Assembly (NCBI GenBank): GCA_945870555.1
Contig: CAMBSI010000007.1
Span: forward strand, 1 to 32,268
Length of the DNA stretch: 32,268 bases
Direction: 5' to 3'
DNA from: Staphylococcus epidermidis
GTDB lineage: Bacteria > Bacillota_I > Bacilli_A > RFN20 > CAG-826
Shown here: piece by piece, positions 17,248 through 28,458 of the stretch
How positions within the stretch are numbered: position 1 is the first letter of the stretch
Layout of the letters: each line of letters opens with the position of its first letter
Translations under genes and position numbers: made by a program
Notes under the pieces: generated by a model
Database searches by the model: none
What the model saw: only the letters and a program-made list of their open reading frames with translations
What the model was told of the DNA's origin: nothing

Positions 17248-18945
17248 ATGTCATTTACGAAATTAGGTCTTATTGAGACTTTATTAAAAGCTGTTGAAAA
17301 AGAAGGCTATTCAACACCAACACCCATTCAAGAACAAGCGATTCCAGTCTTATTACAAGGAAAAGACGTCTTAGGTACGGCACAAACCGGTACAGGTAAA
17401 ACTGCCGCTTTTGCTTTACCGATGATTCAATTACTCACCCAATTACCAAAACCTGAAAAGCGCGTGGTAAGAGGACTGATTGTGGTTCCTACCCGTGAAC
17501 TTGCGGTTCAAATTCAAGAAAGTTTCATGCAATATTCACGTTTTAGCAATCTTCGCATCGGGATGTTTTTTGGTGGCGTTAGTAAATTCGGACAAATTAA
17601 TTTGCTCCGTCAAGGGGTTGATATTGCCGTTGCCACACCTGGACGATTACTTGATTTAATGAGAGACCGTGCGTTTCATCCTCAAGATATTAAAATGGTC
17701 GTCTTAGATGAAGCTGATCAAATGTTAGACATGGGTTTTTTACCTGATGTCAAAACGATTATTCAATCGATTCCAAAACCGAGACAAGCGGCTTTGTTTT
17801 CCGCGACGATGCCAGAACAAATTGCAAGCTTAGCAAACCAATTTTTAAATCAACCCGTTCGCATTGCGATTACACCGGTTAGTCAACCGTTAAATAAAAT
17901 TGCCCATCAAACCATTCGCATTGAAAAGAATCAAAAACTATCGTTGTTAATGCACTTACTAAAAAACCCAGCACTTGTATCCGTGTTAATCTTTGTACGA
18001 ACCAAACGTGGTGCAAAACGGACGGCGTTAAATTTAACCCATCAAGGTCATCAAGTGGTTGAACTTCACGGGAATCAATCCCAAGCACAACGCCAATTTG
18101 CGATGAAGAAATTTAAAGAAAAACATGTTCGTATTCTCGTTGCCACCGATCTTGCAAGTCGCGGAATTGATATCCATCAATTAACCCACGTCATTAATTT
18201 TGATATGCCAGAAACTGGCGAAGCGTTCTTGCATCGGACCGGTCGAACTGGTCGGGCAGGATTCTCAGGTGATGTGATTAACTTAGTTTCTCGAGAAGAA
18301 AATAGTTTACTTCACATGATCAATCGTCATACCGGATTGACACTGTCTCCAGTCCCACTTCATGGATTCGTTTTTGATCCAACCATGGTCGTCCATGGCG
18401 GAGAAGATCAAGAAGACACCTCTCGTTATAATCGTAACAAACCTCAATCCCGTTCCTATGGGGATCGTTCCTCTTCACGGCCACCACGAACTTACCATGA
18501 TTCCAAACCAGCCGGTGAAGGAAGTTCAAGTAGTTATCAAGGAAGCCGTCCACCACGGTCATCGTCCTATCAAGGCCGTTTATCCTCAGGTTCTTCCCAA
18601 GGTTATCGTCAAGAACGCCGTCCATATCAAGGTTCAAATCCTCGTTCAGAATCCACCGGATCATCTTCAGAATCTAAACCAAGTGCTTATGAAGGCCGAT
18701 CATCGTCAAGTTCTGCTCCACGTTATCGCCAAGAACGTCGCCCTTATGAAGGCACCAATCCACGTCCGGCATCGACTGGAGAAGCAAAACCAAGTTCATA
18801 CTCAGGTCAATCTTCTGGCAGTGAAAATCGTGGTTATCGCCAAGATCGAAAACCATACCAAGATGGTGGCAAACCAAATAGTTACCAAGGAAATTCCTCA
18901 GGTTATCAAGGTAGAAAAAGTAGCTTTAAAAAACGTAATCCCTAA
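17248..18945 (+). CDS. DEAD-box RNA helicase with long Tyr/Arg/Ser-rich repeat tail
   Basis: 565 residues from the ATG at 17248 (AAGGAG site at 17237); the track's GTG at 17224 precedes the ribosome site. The RecA core is complete: Q motif TPTPIQEQ (23-30), Walker A AQTGTGKT (45-52), PTREL, DEAD (154-157), SAT (185-187) and HRTGRTGRAG (329-338). From about residue 386 it becomes a roughly 180-residue disordered tail, rich in Ser, Arg, Tyr, Gly, Pro and Gln. The unit YRQERRPY recurs at 453, 493 and (as YRQDRKPY) 530, with SYQG repeats between. Such tails bind RNA and favour condensates. Role: RNA remodelling in ribosome assembly, decay or cold adaptation (CshA/DeaD-like). It ends one base before the converging atpC stop. 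Confidence 0.93.
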   Translation: MSFTKLGLIETLLKAVEKEGYSTPTPIQEQAIPVLLQGKDVLGTAQTGTGKTAAFALPMIQLLTQLPKPEKRVVRGLIVVPTRELAVQIQESFMQYSRFSNLRIGMFFGGVSKFGQINLLRQGVDIAVATPGRLLDLMRDRAFHPQDIKMVVLDEADQMLDMGFLPDVKTIIQSIPKPRQAALFSATMPEQIASLANQFLNQPVRIAITPVSQPLNKIAHQTIRIEKNQKLSLLMHLLKNPALVSVLIFVRTKRGAKRTALNLTHQGHQVVELHGNQSQAQRQFAMKKFKEKHVRILVATDLASRGIDIHQLTHVINFDMPETGEAFLHRTGRTGRAGFSGDVINLVSREENSLLHMINRHTGLTLSPVPLHGFVFDPTMVVHGGEDQEDTSRYNRNKPQSRSYGDRSSSRPPRTYHDSKPAGEGSSSSYQGSRPPRSSSYQGRLSSGSSQGYRQERRPYQGSNPRSESTGSSSESKPSAYEGRSSSSSAPRYRQERRPYEGTNPRPASTGEAKPSSYSGQSSGSENRGYRQDRKPYQDGGKPNSYQGNSSGYQGRKSSFKKRNP

Positions 18946-18946
18946 A

Positions 18947-19354
18947 CTATTTTTGTTTGAAATTTTCAGCAACGTAAATCCGATTTAATGCTCTTGACAA
19001 GGCTGCTTTTGCTCTCGTCGCATCGATCTTTTCCGTCTTTTCTTTTAAACGATCCTCTGCTCTTTTTAAGGATTCTTTAGCCCGGGAAATATCAATGTCT
19101 TCCGCTTGTTCAATGGCATCCACGAGTAAGACCGTTTTATCTTTTTTTACGGATAAGACACCACCACTGACTGCATAATACGTGGTTTTACCATTTCGTA
19201 TAAAATGCAAAGGTCCGGTTTTGATGATCGTTAATAATGGGGTATGATTCGCCAAAATACCAAGCTGACCAGCGGTTGTCACCACACTTAAAAGCTCGAC
19301 TTCACTATCGAAGACTTTTCTTTTTGGCGTGATAATCAATACGGGAAAGGTCAT
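18947..19354 (-). CDS. atpC: F-ATPase epsilon subunit
   Basis: 135 residues. An N-terminal beta-sandwich (FPVLIITPKRKVFD, then GQLGILANHTPLLT, the standard epsilon signature) is followed by a two-helix C-terminal domain (from about residue 88). This is the rotor stalk subunit that couples gamma to the c-ring and can inhibit ATP hydrolysis. It is the last gene of the operon, directly after atpD with one base between, and meets the helicase gene tail to tail. No terminator hairpin is visible downstream on the minus strand. Confidence 0.95.
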   Translation of the reverse strand: MTFPVLIITPKRKVFDSEVELLSVVTTAGQLGILANHTPLLTIIKTGPLHFIRNGKTTYYAVSGGVLSVKKDKTVLLVDAIEQAEDIDISRAKESLKRAEDRLKEKTEKIDATRAKAALSRALNRIYVAENFKQK

Positions 19355-19355
19355 G

Positions 19356-21640
<2,285 letters not shown>

Positions 21641-21648
21641 GATGATCC

Positions 21649-23154
21649 TTACATTCGCTTTTCAAAGAACGTGGTGGCAATCTTCTTTAATTGTTCTAAA
21701 GTCTTATCTTGAAATTTCTTCCTTACTTTGATGTCTTCAATAATGGCGGGATGTTTGCTTTCAATAAAGGAAACAAAACTCTTGAGTAAGGTTTTTAACT
21801 CTTCGACAGGTGCAGTTTCTAAAAAGCGATTTTGCACCGCATACAAGAAAAGAATTTGATGTTCAACTGGTAAAGGTGCATATTGGTTTTGTTTAAGCAC
21901 ATTCATTAAGACTGCACCATGAACAAGAACTTTCTTGGTCGATGCATCGATATCACTTCCGAATTGAGCAAAGGATTGTAATTCTCGATAGTTTGCTAAT
22001 TCAATCTTTAATGAGCGAACAACTTGTTTCATCGCCCCAATTTGAGCAGCGCCACCGACACGCGACACGGATTGTCCAGAATCAATGGCTGGCCGTTGAC
22101 CACCATTAAAAAGATCAGTTTGTAAAAAGATTTGACCATCGGTAATGGAAATGACGTTGGTTGGAATATAAGCCGAGTTATCTCCGGCTTGGGTTTCAAT
22201 AATCGGTAGCGCGGTTAAAGATCCTCCGCCATGGGCTTTATCAAGTTTGCAAGCGCGTTCTAATAAACGGGAATGCAGGTAGAAGATATCCCCTGGGTAA
22301 GCTTCTCGACCTGGTGGTCTTCTTAAAAGTAGCGAGAGTGTTCGATATGCCACCGCATGTTTACTTAAATCATCATAAACAATCAGGACATCTTTGCCGT
22401 TGTCTAACCATTCTTCACCAATGGCAGTTCCTGCATATGGGGCTAACCATTGTAAGGTTGCAATTTCGGAAGCGGATGCTGCAACAACCGTGGTATATGC
22501 CATCGCGCCTTCACTTCGTAACCGTTCAACAATGTTTGCAACGGTTGAATTCTTTTGGCCGATCGCTACATAAATACATAATACTTTTTGGTCTTTTTGA
22601 TTGAGAATGGCATCAATGGCGATGGCAGTTTTTCCGGTTTGACGATCACCAATGATTAATTCCCGTTGACCGCGACCAATCGGAATCATCGCATCAATCG
22701 CAACAATCCCTGTTTGTAATGGGGTGTTGACAGGTTCACGCGACATAACCCCAGGAGCAATCCGTTCAACTGGCCTTGTCTTTTTGGTTTGTAGCGGTCC
22801 TAAATTATCAATCGGTTGACCCAATGCATTGACAACCCGACCAAGAAGTACATCACCGACCGGAACTTCTATCGTCCGATTGGTTCGTTTGACAATGTCA
22901 CCTTCTTTTATCGCCTGGGTTGTGGATAACAAAACCACACCAACATGATCTTCTTCAAGGTTCAGCACAAGACCATATACATCGTTTGGAAAAAGCACGA
23001 GTTCGTTCATCATTGCTTTTTCTAAACCATAGACTAAGGCGATGCCATCACCAATGGAAATGACTTTTCCAGTCTCTGCTTCACCAAAAGGTTGGTGAAA
23101 CGATTTAATTTGTTCCTTGATTAGATTTGAAATTTCTTCTGGTTTGATTTTCAT
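21649..23154 (-). CDS. atpA: F-ATPase alpha subunit
   Basis: 501 residues, normal length. The N-terminal beta-barrel is followed by the nucleotide domain with Walker A GDRQTGKT (169-176), the VYDDLSKHA region and the signature [17 protein letters not shown]. It is the non-catalytic partner of beta in the F1 head. It is separated from atpH by three bases and has a CGAGG-type ribosome site overlapping the atpH end. Confidence 0.97.
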   Translation of the reverse strand: MKIKPEEISNLIKEQIKSFHQPFGEAETGKVISIGDGIALVYGLEKAMMNELVLFPNDVYGLVLNLEEDHVGVVLLSTTQAIKEGDIVKRTNRTIEVPVGDVLLGRVVNALGQPIDNLGPLQTKKTRPVERIAPGVMSREPVNTPLQTGIVAIDAMIPIGRGQRELIIGDRQTGKTAIAIDAILNQKDQKVLCIYVAIGQKNSTVANIVERLRSEGAMAYTTVVAASASEIATLQWLAPYAGTAIGEEWLDNGKDVLIVYDDLSKHAVAYRTLSLLLRRPPGREAYPGDIFYLHSRLLERACKLDKAHGGGSLTALPIIETQAGDNSAYIPTNVISITDGQIFLQTDLFNGGQRPAIDSGQSVSRVGGAAQIGAMKQVVRSLKIELANYRELQSFAQFGSDIDASTKKVLVHGAVLMNVLKQNQYAPLPVEHQILFLYAVQNRFLETAPVEELKTLLKSFVSFIESKHPAIIEDIKVRKKFQDKTLEQLKKIATTFFEKRM

Positions 23155-23157
23155 ACT

Positions 23158-23694
23158 TTATCCTCGTTTTAATAGTTGTTGCTTAAGACTTGCTAATTTT
23201 TGAAAAATCGACGCATCAAAGATTTTTCCTCGAATATCGATCCGAAAACCACCTAACAAAGTTGGATCGATGATGTTTTCAAGGCTTAATGCATGTCCTA
23301 AGTGCTTTTGCATTGCCTGTTGTAATTGGATGAGTTGATCTGGTGTGAATGGTGTCACGGAATATACAATACCTTTTTGTTGTTGTAGTTCATCGCGTAA
23401 TAAATGGATGGTCGCTTGAAGAATGGAAGGTAAGTATAGAATCCGGTGTTTTTCCACAAGTAATGATAAAACATTATGGAAATCAAACCATGTGTCAACA
23501 GGGAAGGTTTGATCCAAGAATTTAAACTTGGTTTCTTTACTGTAGAATTCATTTGCTAAAAAATGAATAAGGGTGGAATCGGACTTTAAGAATAGGAGAA
23601 GCTGTTCAGATGCTTCTAAATAAACTTCGACTTGCGAGGTTTCTAGGGCAATCTTTGATAACGCAAGTGCGTATCGAGAAGCAATACCTTCCAT
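23158..23694 (-). CDS. atpH: F-ATPase delta subunit
   Basis: 178 residues, the peripheral stalk cap joining b to alpha. N-terminal helical bundle (ASRYALALSKIALE) and the C-terminal family pattern (IIDPTLLGGFRIDIRGKIFDASIFQKL) are clear. Its ATG overlaps the last base of the atpF stop, which implies coupled translation. Confidence 0.95.
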   Translation of the reverse strand: MEGIASRYALALSKIALETSQVEVYLEASEQLLLFLKSDSTLIHFLANEFYSKETKFKFLDQTFPVDTWFDFHNVLSLLVEKHRILYLPSILQATIHLLRDELQQQKGIVYSVTPFTPDQLIQLQQAMQKHLGHALSLENIIDPTLLGGFRIDIRGKIFDASIFQKLASLKQQLLKRG

Positions 23695-24236
23695 TAATTC
23701 CTTAATCCTTTAATAAAGTTTTCAATAACTTTATCATTATCTTTTTGATTAAACTCTCTTTCAAGAACTTGTTTCGAAGCATCAAGGGCAACGTTGATCA
23801 TTTCTTTTTCAATTTCAAGTAAAGCTTGCGATTTAGCTTGACCAATTTCATCTGTTGTCTTTTGTTTAATTCTGTTTGCTTGGTTTTGAGCATCTTCTAA
23901 AAGTTTTGCCTTGGTGGTTTCAATTTCTTCTAAAGCTTCCTCACGAAGTGATTTTAGAGATTGTTGAACTTTCTTGGTTTCTGCTTCTAATGAAATCTTC
24001 AGAGCTTTTGCTTGGGCTTCACGGGCAATCGCTTCATCCAAGGTTTGTTTAACAAATGCTGCGCGCTTATCAAAAATTCCTTTGATAGGTTGATAGAGAA
24101 ATCTTTTCACAATCAAAAGCATGACAAAGGTTGAAAGCAGCTGGGATATAAAGGGCCATATGCCAGTTGGAATCAACTTATCAATGATAGTTTGCGGATC
24201 AACTGGACCCGCAAAAAACATGAAAAAAACCTTCAT
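23694..24236 (-). CDS. atpF: F-ATPase b subunit
   Basis: 180 residues. One membrane helix (about 29-48) is followed by the RFLYQPIKGIFDKR joint and a long charged coiled coil (Ala/Glu/Lys-rich, 60-165). It is the peripheral stalk. The ATG at 24236 lies four bases after the atpE stop with no clear ribosome site. An alternative start at the sixth codon (MFFAGPVD) has AAGG upstream and would drop five residues. Confidence 0.94.
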   Translation of the reverse strand: MKVFFMFFAGPVDPQTIIDKLIPTGIWPFISQLLSTFVMLLIVKRFLYQPIKGIFDKRAAFVKQTLDEAIAREAQAKALKISLEAETKKVQQSLKSLREEALEEIETTKAKLLEDAQNQANRIKQKTTDEIGQAKSQALLEIEKEMINVALDASKQVLEREFNQKDNDKVIENFIKGLRN

Positions 24237-24240
24237 AAGA

Positions 24241-24534
24241 TTAGTAGACGAAGATGAGTAAAATGGCGATTAAGAGACCGTAAATACCAGTACTTTCGTC
24301 AATAGCACAGCCAAGAATCATCGTTGCACGAAGATTATCGGCGGTTTCGGGATTACGTGACATACCTTCAATTGCAGTTGAAACGATTTGCCCTTCACCG
24401 AGAGCAGGACCAATCGCCGCTAAACCAACCGCTAAACCAGCACCAATGCCAGTTAAACCCTTGTTGATATCAGCAAATACTGGCGACAATAAAGCGAATT
24501 GGGCAGCGACCGTCGTTAAGATGGATAGGATCAT
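24241..24534 (-). CDS. atpE: F-ATPase c subunit with two-carboxylate, Na+-type ion site
   Basis: 97 residues, longer than the usual 70-90 because of a hydrophobic N-terminal leader (about 1-21). The first ring helix (GAGLAVGLAAIGPALGEG) leads to the polar loop SRNPE (59-63) and the second helix (TMILGCAIDESTGIYGLL). Against the Na+-binding Ilyobacter c subunit, E80 and S81 match E65 and S66, and E47 stands where Gln32 is. That gives two carboxylates per site, as described for Fusobacterium nucleatum. D79 adds a third acid nearby. A strong AAGGAG lies upstream. The coupling ion is inference. Confidence 0.95.
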   Translation of the reverse strand: MILSILTTVAAQFALLSPVFADINKGLTGIGAGLAVGLAAIGPALGEGQIVSTAIEGMSRNPETADNLRATMILGCAIDESTGIYGLLIAILLIFVY

Positions 24535-24554
24535 AAAATCTCTCCTTTTTTATA

Positions 24555-25295
24555 TCATGCAGTGACTGCATGTTTTTCTTCCTCGTCTTTGCTTGGTCGA
24601 GCAGGCCCTTCCTGCGCGATGAAAAGCATCGATAAGGAAATGAAAACAAGGGTTTGGATGAGCGCCGAGAAAAGATCGAAATAAAGGTGGAACCACGGCG
24701 CAACAAGTGGTGCCAACCAGATAGAGTTAGATCCAGCAGGTAAGAAACTAAAGAGCCAAGAAGATAACTCTCCTAATGAAAAATAAATGAGTGACATCAA
24801 AATGAATCCTGATAAGATATTGCCAAAAATACGAAAACTCATGGATACAAGTGGTACCCATACTGAGAAAAGGTTAATCGGTAGGAACACAGGGAAAGGT
24901 TCAATAAAGCGTTTAAAATATTTCCAACCATTTGTTTTCATGGCCGTGTAGTGAATGAGAACAAATGAGATAAGAACGATGGTGAAGGTGTTCATATAAT
25001 AGCTTAAGGGTGAAGATAATCCTGTTAAACCAAACAAAAATCCAATAAATAAGTAAAGAGTAATCGAAAGAAAATATGGGGTCAAAAATTTAAAGTGCCG
25101 ACCCATGTTCGATTTGACTAAGCTTTCAATGGTGAAGACAATCCATTCAGCAACCAGCATGATTCCTTTTGGTTTTTGGAATGGATCAACCTTCTTAGAA
25201 AGTTGATAAACAATAAAAGAGAAAATAGAAATAATGATAACGACCATCCAAGATGTGTAGGTTTCGGCTGGTAAGGATAAAAAAAATTCGCTCAT
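24555..25295 (-). CDS. atpB: F-ATPase a subunit
   Basis: 246 residues, five to six membrane helices. The essential Arg is R155 in PLVSMSFRIFGNILSG, the family signature next to the c-ring. The C-terminus ends in an acidic/basic tail (PARPSKDEEEKHAVTA) after the last helix LVFISLSMLF. It forms the ion half-channels of Fo. The start overlaps the atpI stop by four bases (ATGA). Confidence 0.95.
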   Translation of the reverse strand: MSEFFLSLPAETYTSWMVVIIISIFSFIVYQLSKKVDPFQKPKGIMLVAEWIVFTIESLVKSNMGRHFKFLTPYFLSITLYLFIGFLFGLTGLSSPLSYYMNTFTIVLISFVLIHYTAMKTNGWKYFKRFIEPFPVFLPINLFSVWVPLVSMSFRIFGNILSGFILMSLIYFSLGELSSWLFSFLPAGSNSIWLAPLVAPWFHLYFDLFSALIQTLVFISLSMLFIAQEGPARPSKDEEEKHAVTA

Positions 25296-25711
25296 TTTTT
25301 CTTTTTGATTATACGAAAATTCGCACCAGTAATAAAGATAATTGAACTAATAACTAAATAAGCGACAAAAATCGTGAAAATATTAAATAATTCAAAATCT
25401 TCAAATTTTATAAATACAGACGCCAATAACCCTATCGCAAATAAACCAAAACGAAACATCATATACATCGGGCTAACTCCAGCTCTTATTTTATTTTGAA
25501 CGCCTAGCGTTAATCGATTTGCTTGAATAATGATTATTCCATAATTAATCGAGCCAATCACCGACCCTAAAACCCAACCAAGTGGCCAGGAGAGAGGTGA
25601 CCATCCGAGAAAATAGATAACGAATAATAGGATTCCAACAATAAAAAAAACAATGAAAGCTTTTGCTAAAATTTTTAATGGTAATTGCCGAATCGAATAG
25701 GCGTTTTCCAT
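25292..25711 (-). CDS. atpI: AtpI-like membrane protein at the head of the ATPase operon
   Basis: 139 residues with four hydrophobic segments (about 17-36, 43-64, 85-101, 109-128) and a very basic C-terminus (RIIKKKK). The first gene of an F-ATPase operon usually encodes AtpI, which helps c-ring assembly and is poorly conserved. Position, size and topology support this; there is no strong sequence signature. It is translationally coupled to atpB. Confidence 0.7.
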   Translation of the reverse strand: MENAYSIRQLPLKILAKAFIVFFIVGILLFVIYFLGWSPLSWPLGWVLGSVIGSINYGIIIIQANRLTLGVQNKIRAGVSPMYMMFRFGLFAIGLLASVFIKFEDFELFNIFTIFVAYLVISSIIFITGANFRIIKKKK

Positions 25712-25724
25712 ACTTCATTAAGAT

Positions 25725-25752
25725 AACATAATTTGAAGTACATTTGAATCAA
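25725..25752 (-). promoter_or_regulatory. Weak candidate promoter of the atp operon
   Basis: On the minus strand TTGATT (25752-25747), 16 bases and TATGTT (25730-25725), four of six matches in each box, lie just before atpI. The 96-base gap is divergent with prs. This is the best candidate I can see, not a strong one. Confidence 0.3.
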
Positions 25753-25783
25753 AATACGATTTTACAATTCTCAAAAAAATTAA

Positions 25784-25792
25784 TGGTAAAAT
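25784..25792 (+). promoter_or_regulatory. Extended -10 promoter of the prs operon
   Basis: TGGTAAAAT is an extended -10 element 16 bases before the prs start, in the divergent gap with atpI. No -35 box at normal distance is evident. It would give a very short leader holding the GTGAGGAT ribosome site. Confidence 0.45.
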
Positions 25793-25807
25793 AAGTGGTG
25801 AGGATTT

Positions 25808-26770
25808 ATGCAAAACCATTTTAAACTTTTTGCCTTAAGCGGCTCAAAACAATTAGGATTAGCGATTTCTCAGGCACTTAAAGTTCCTTTAAGTCCTTTA
25901 GAAATTAATAAGTTTGCGGATGGTGAGGTTCTTGTTAAACCGCTAGAAACGGTTCGAAACCAACACGTTTACATTATTCAAAGCACGAGTAAGCCTGCAT
26001 CAGAAAATCTAATGGAGTTAATGGTATTTGTCGATGCGCTAAAACGATCAAGTGCAAAAGAAATCACTGCCGTCATTCCATATTATGGATATGCTCGACA
26101 AGATCGTGTAGCTAGAAGCAGAGAACCCATTTCCGCTAAGCTCGTTGCAGATCTTTTAGTTGCTTCAGGCGTCGATCGGGTGATGAGTGTCGATATTCAT
26201 ACAATGCAAATCCAAGGATTCTTCTCCGTTCCTTTCGATAATATTTCCCCTTATCACCTCTTCGCAAAAGAAATTAAACAACTCTTAACACAACAACGTT
26301 TAGGGGAGGATGACCTCGTGGTCGTCTCACCTGACCATGGTTCAGTTACCAGAGCAAGAAATTTTGCCGAACTCTTCCGTCAAGCAAGCATCGGGATTGT
26401 TGACAAAAGACGGCCCAAACCAAACATGTCTGAAAGTGTGAATTTAATTGGTGATGTCAATGGAAAAATTGCTGTGATTGTCGATGATATTGTCGATACA
26501 GGTAATACTATGATTGGTGCCACTGAAATCTTGAAGAAGCATGGAGCAAAAATGATTCTTGTTTGTGCTACTCATGGAATCTTTTCCCAAGATGCTTTAG
26601 CGAGAATTCAACAAGCTCCGATTGATCGTTTTTTCATTACCGATACGATTGATCGCGTTTCTCAAGGCAATATGAAAGTCATTTCGGTTGCCCCACTTTT
26701 AGCAAGGGTGATTGAAAATATGCATGAAGGTAAAGCTCTTTCCCCAATTTTTGATGAATTTTCAAGGTAA
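25808..26770 (+). CDS. prs: Ribose-phosphate pyrophosphokinase (PRPP synthetase)
   Basis: 320 residues, class I type. It makes PRPP from ribose 5-phosphate and ATP for nucleotide, His and Trp synthesis. Visible motifs are INKFADGE (33-40), the Arg-containing loop YARQDR, DIHTMQIQGFF (129-139), VVSPDHGSVTRA (172-183), the catalytic flexible loop DKRRPKPN (199-206) and the PRPP-binding VDDIVDTGNT (225-234). First gene of a four-gene operon with gaps of three bases or overlaps; the link to the following genes is not metabolic in any obvious way. Confidence 0.96.
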   Translation: MQNHFKLFALSGSKQLGLAISQALKVPLSPLEINKFADGEVLVKPLETVRNQHVYIIQSTSKPASENLMELMVFVDALKRSSAKEITAVIPYYGYARQDRVARSREPISAKLVADLLVASGVDRVMSVDIHTMQIQGFFSVPFDNISPYHLFAKEIKQLLTQQRLGEDDLVVVSPDHGSVTRARNFAELFRQASIGIVDKRRPKPNMSESVNLIGDVNGKIAVIVDDIVDTGNTMIGATEILKKHGAKMILVCATHGIFSQDALARIQQAPIDRFFITDTIDRVSQGNMKVISVAPLLARVIENMHEGKALSPIFDEFSR

Positions 26771-26773
26771 TCC

Positions 26774-27982
26774 ATGAAACGATTTTTTGCTAGATTTGTT
26801 CAGTTTTTGATGAGAATCGTTGCTAAATTGATACGGATTCCTGAGCCAACGCTCTACCTTGGTCACAAGCTATTTCATAAAGTGATTGAAATTTTTCAGT
26901 ATCATCAAATTTCTAAAGTCCTTATTGTTACAGACAAAAATATTGTTCACCTTAAATTATTAGAACCTTTAATTGCGCTTTTAAACCTCCATCACATCGC
27001 AATGGTAGTCTATGATGACACCCATGTGAATCCAACCGTAACCAATTTAGAAGAAGCTAAAACCATTTTTCTACGTCAGCAATGTCAAGCCATTCTAGGG
27101 TTTGGTGGCGGATCACCGATGGATTGTGCCAAAGGTGCTGGGGCTTTGGTTGCCAGCAAAAAGCATGTAAACCAACTAAAAGGGTTGTTAAAAGTGAGAC
27201 GTAAACCCCCATTACTGGTCATGATGCCAACCACTGCAGGGACCGGTTCGGAAGCAACAGTTGCCGTTGTCGTCTCTAATCCCAAGACCAAAGAAAAATA
27301 TGCGATTAGTGATCCAGTTTTAGTTCCATCCTATGCGATTTTAGATTCCGCTTTGACGATAGGTCTCCCCCCACATATCACGGCGAGCACTGGAATGGAT
27401 GCAATGACCCACGCGATTGAAGCATTTTTAGGTTTTAGTAACACCACCTTTTCAATCCAAGCAGCAAAAAAAGCCCTCATTTTAATTGATCAACATTTAA
27501 TTAAATCCTTTCAAAACCCAACCTTAGAATCCTCAAGAAGAGGAATGTTAGAAGCTTCTTACCATGCCGGACTTGCATTCACCAGAGCATATGTAGGTTA
27601 TGTCCATGGTATTGCGCATACACTTGGTGGCTTTTACCAATTTCCGCATGGTTTAGCAAACGCCATCATTCTTCCTCACGTTCTGGAAGCTTATGGACGG
27701 TCTATTCATGATAAATTATCGATCATGGCGGATTGGTTAAATCTAACGACTATTGATGCGCCAGTCATCCTTAAAGCAAAAGCCTTTAAAGAATGGATTC
27801 ACCGACATCTTACTGCTTTAGAAATCAAGAACACCATCCCTGGGATCTTAAAGGAGGAAGATATCCAGTTGATGATTGAACGAGCGGAACAAGAAATTTA
27901 TCCCTTATATCCAGTTCCAACATACTTAACGTCAAAAGAATTAAAGGGCATTTATAAAACCATAGGAGGTTTTTCATCATGA
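26774..27982 (+). CDS. Iron-containing alcohol dehydrogenase family protein
   Basis: 402 residues. An N-terminal basic/hydrophobic stretch (about 1-22) precedes the family domain. The NAD(P)-binding GGGSPMD is at 111-117 and TTAGTGSEA at 153-161. The four metal ligands are all present with FucO-like spacing: D209, H213 (GMDAMTHAIEA), H278 (YVHGIAHTLGG) and H292 (FPHG). It should reduce an aldehyde or oxidise an alcohol with NAD(P)H; the substrate (butanal, acetaldehyde, lactaldehyde) cannot be told from the sequence. Its stop overlaps the glutathione peroxidase start (ATGA). Confidence 0.93.
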   Translation: MKRFFARFVQFLMRIVAKLIRIPEPTLYLGHKLFHKVIEIFQYHQISKVLIVTDKNIVHLKLLEPLIALLNLHHIAMVVYDDTHVNPTVTNLEEAKTIFLRQQCQAILGFGGGSPMDCAKGAGALVASKKHVNQLKGLLKVRRKPPLLVMMPTTAGTGSEATVAVVVSNPKTKEKYAISDPVLVPSYAILDSALTIGLPPHITASTGMDAMTHAIEAFLGFSNTTFSIQAAKKALILIDQHLIKSFQNPTLESSRRGMLEASYHAGLAFTRAYVGYVHGIAHTLGGFYQFPHGLANAIILPHVLEAYGRSIHDKLSIMADWLNLTTIDAPVILKAKAFKEWIHRHLTALEIKNTIPGILKEEDIQLMIERAEQEIYPLYPVPTYLTSKELKGIYKTIGGFSS

Positions 27983-28458
27983 GCATTTATCAATTTTCGG
28001 CGACAAGTTTGAAGAAGAAAGTCATCGACTTTAAGCAATACAAAGGAAAGGTTCTGTTGATTGTGAACACCGCAACGCATTGTGGTTATACCAAACAATA
28101 TAATGGTATACAAACCCTGTATCAAACTTACCAATCCAAAGGGTTAGAAGTTTTGGACTTTCCAAGCCATTCTTTTTTACAAACTCCGGAAGATAATCAA
28201 GGTATTGAAGCCTTCTGTGAACGTCAATTTAAAACCACCTTTACAACCTTTGAAAAAATAGACGTTAACGGTGACAAAGCTCACCCACTTTATATATATT
28301 TAAGAAAAGAAAACAAAGACAAGGTCGATACAAAAATTGAATGGAACTTTACAAAATTTTTGGTCAATCGCAAAGGTCAAGTTGTCAGCCGATATAATGC
28401 AAAAACGACTCCCGAAATGTTAGTTGCCGAGATTGAAAAGCTGCTTAATGATCGCTAA
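27979..28458 (+). CDS. Glutathione peroxidase family thiol peroxidase
   Basis: 159 residues, normal for the Cys-type bacterial GPx (BtuE/GpoA-like). The peroxidatic Cys is C35 (NTATHCGYTKQY), a probable resolving Cys is C80 (AFCERQF), and the W122-N123 pair of the catalytic set is kept in EWNFTKF. The usual FPCNQF segment has become FPSHSF (61-66). The nearby catalytic Gln is probably Q68. It likely reduces hydroperoxides with thioredoxin as donor rather than glutathione. A strong TAGGAGG site lies in the end of the dehydrogenase gene. Overlaps the kinase gene by 11 bases. Confidence 0.93.
   Translation: MSIYQFSATSLKKKVIDFKQYKGKVLLIVNTATHCGYTKQYNGIQTLYQTYQSKGLEVLDFPSHSFLQTPEDNQGIEAFCERQFKTTFTTFEKIDVNGDKAHPLYIYLRKENKDKVDTKIEWNFTKFLVNRKGQVVSRYNAKTTPEMLVAEIEKLLNDR

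Noticed and set aside
18362-18988. 208-residue + frame inside the 3' part of the helicase gene
   Set aside because: It is the alternative frame of the repetitive tail-coding region; low complexity keeps several frames open, and there is no own ribosome site or domain.
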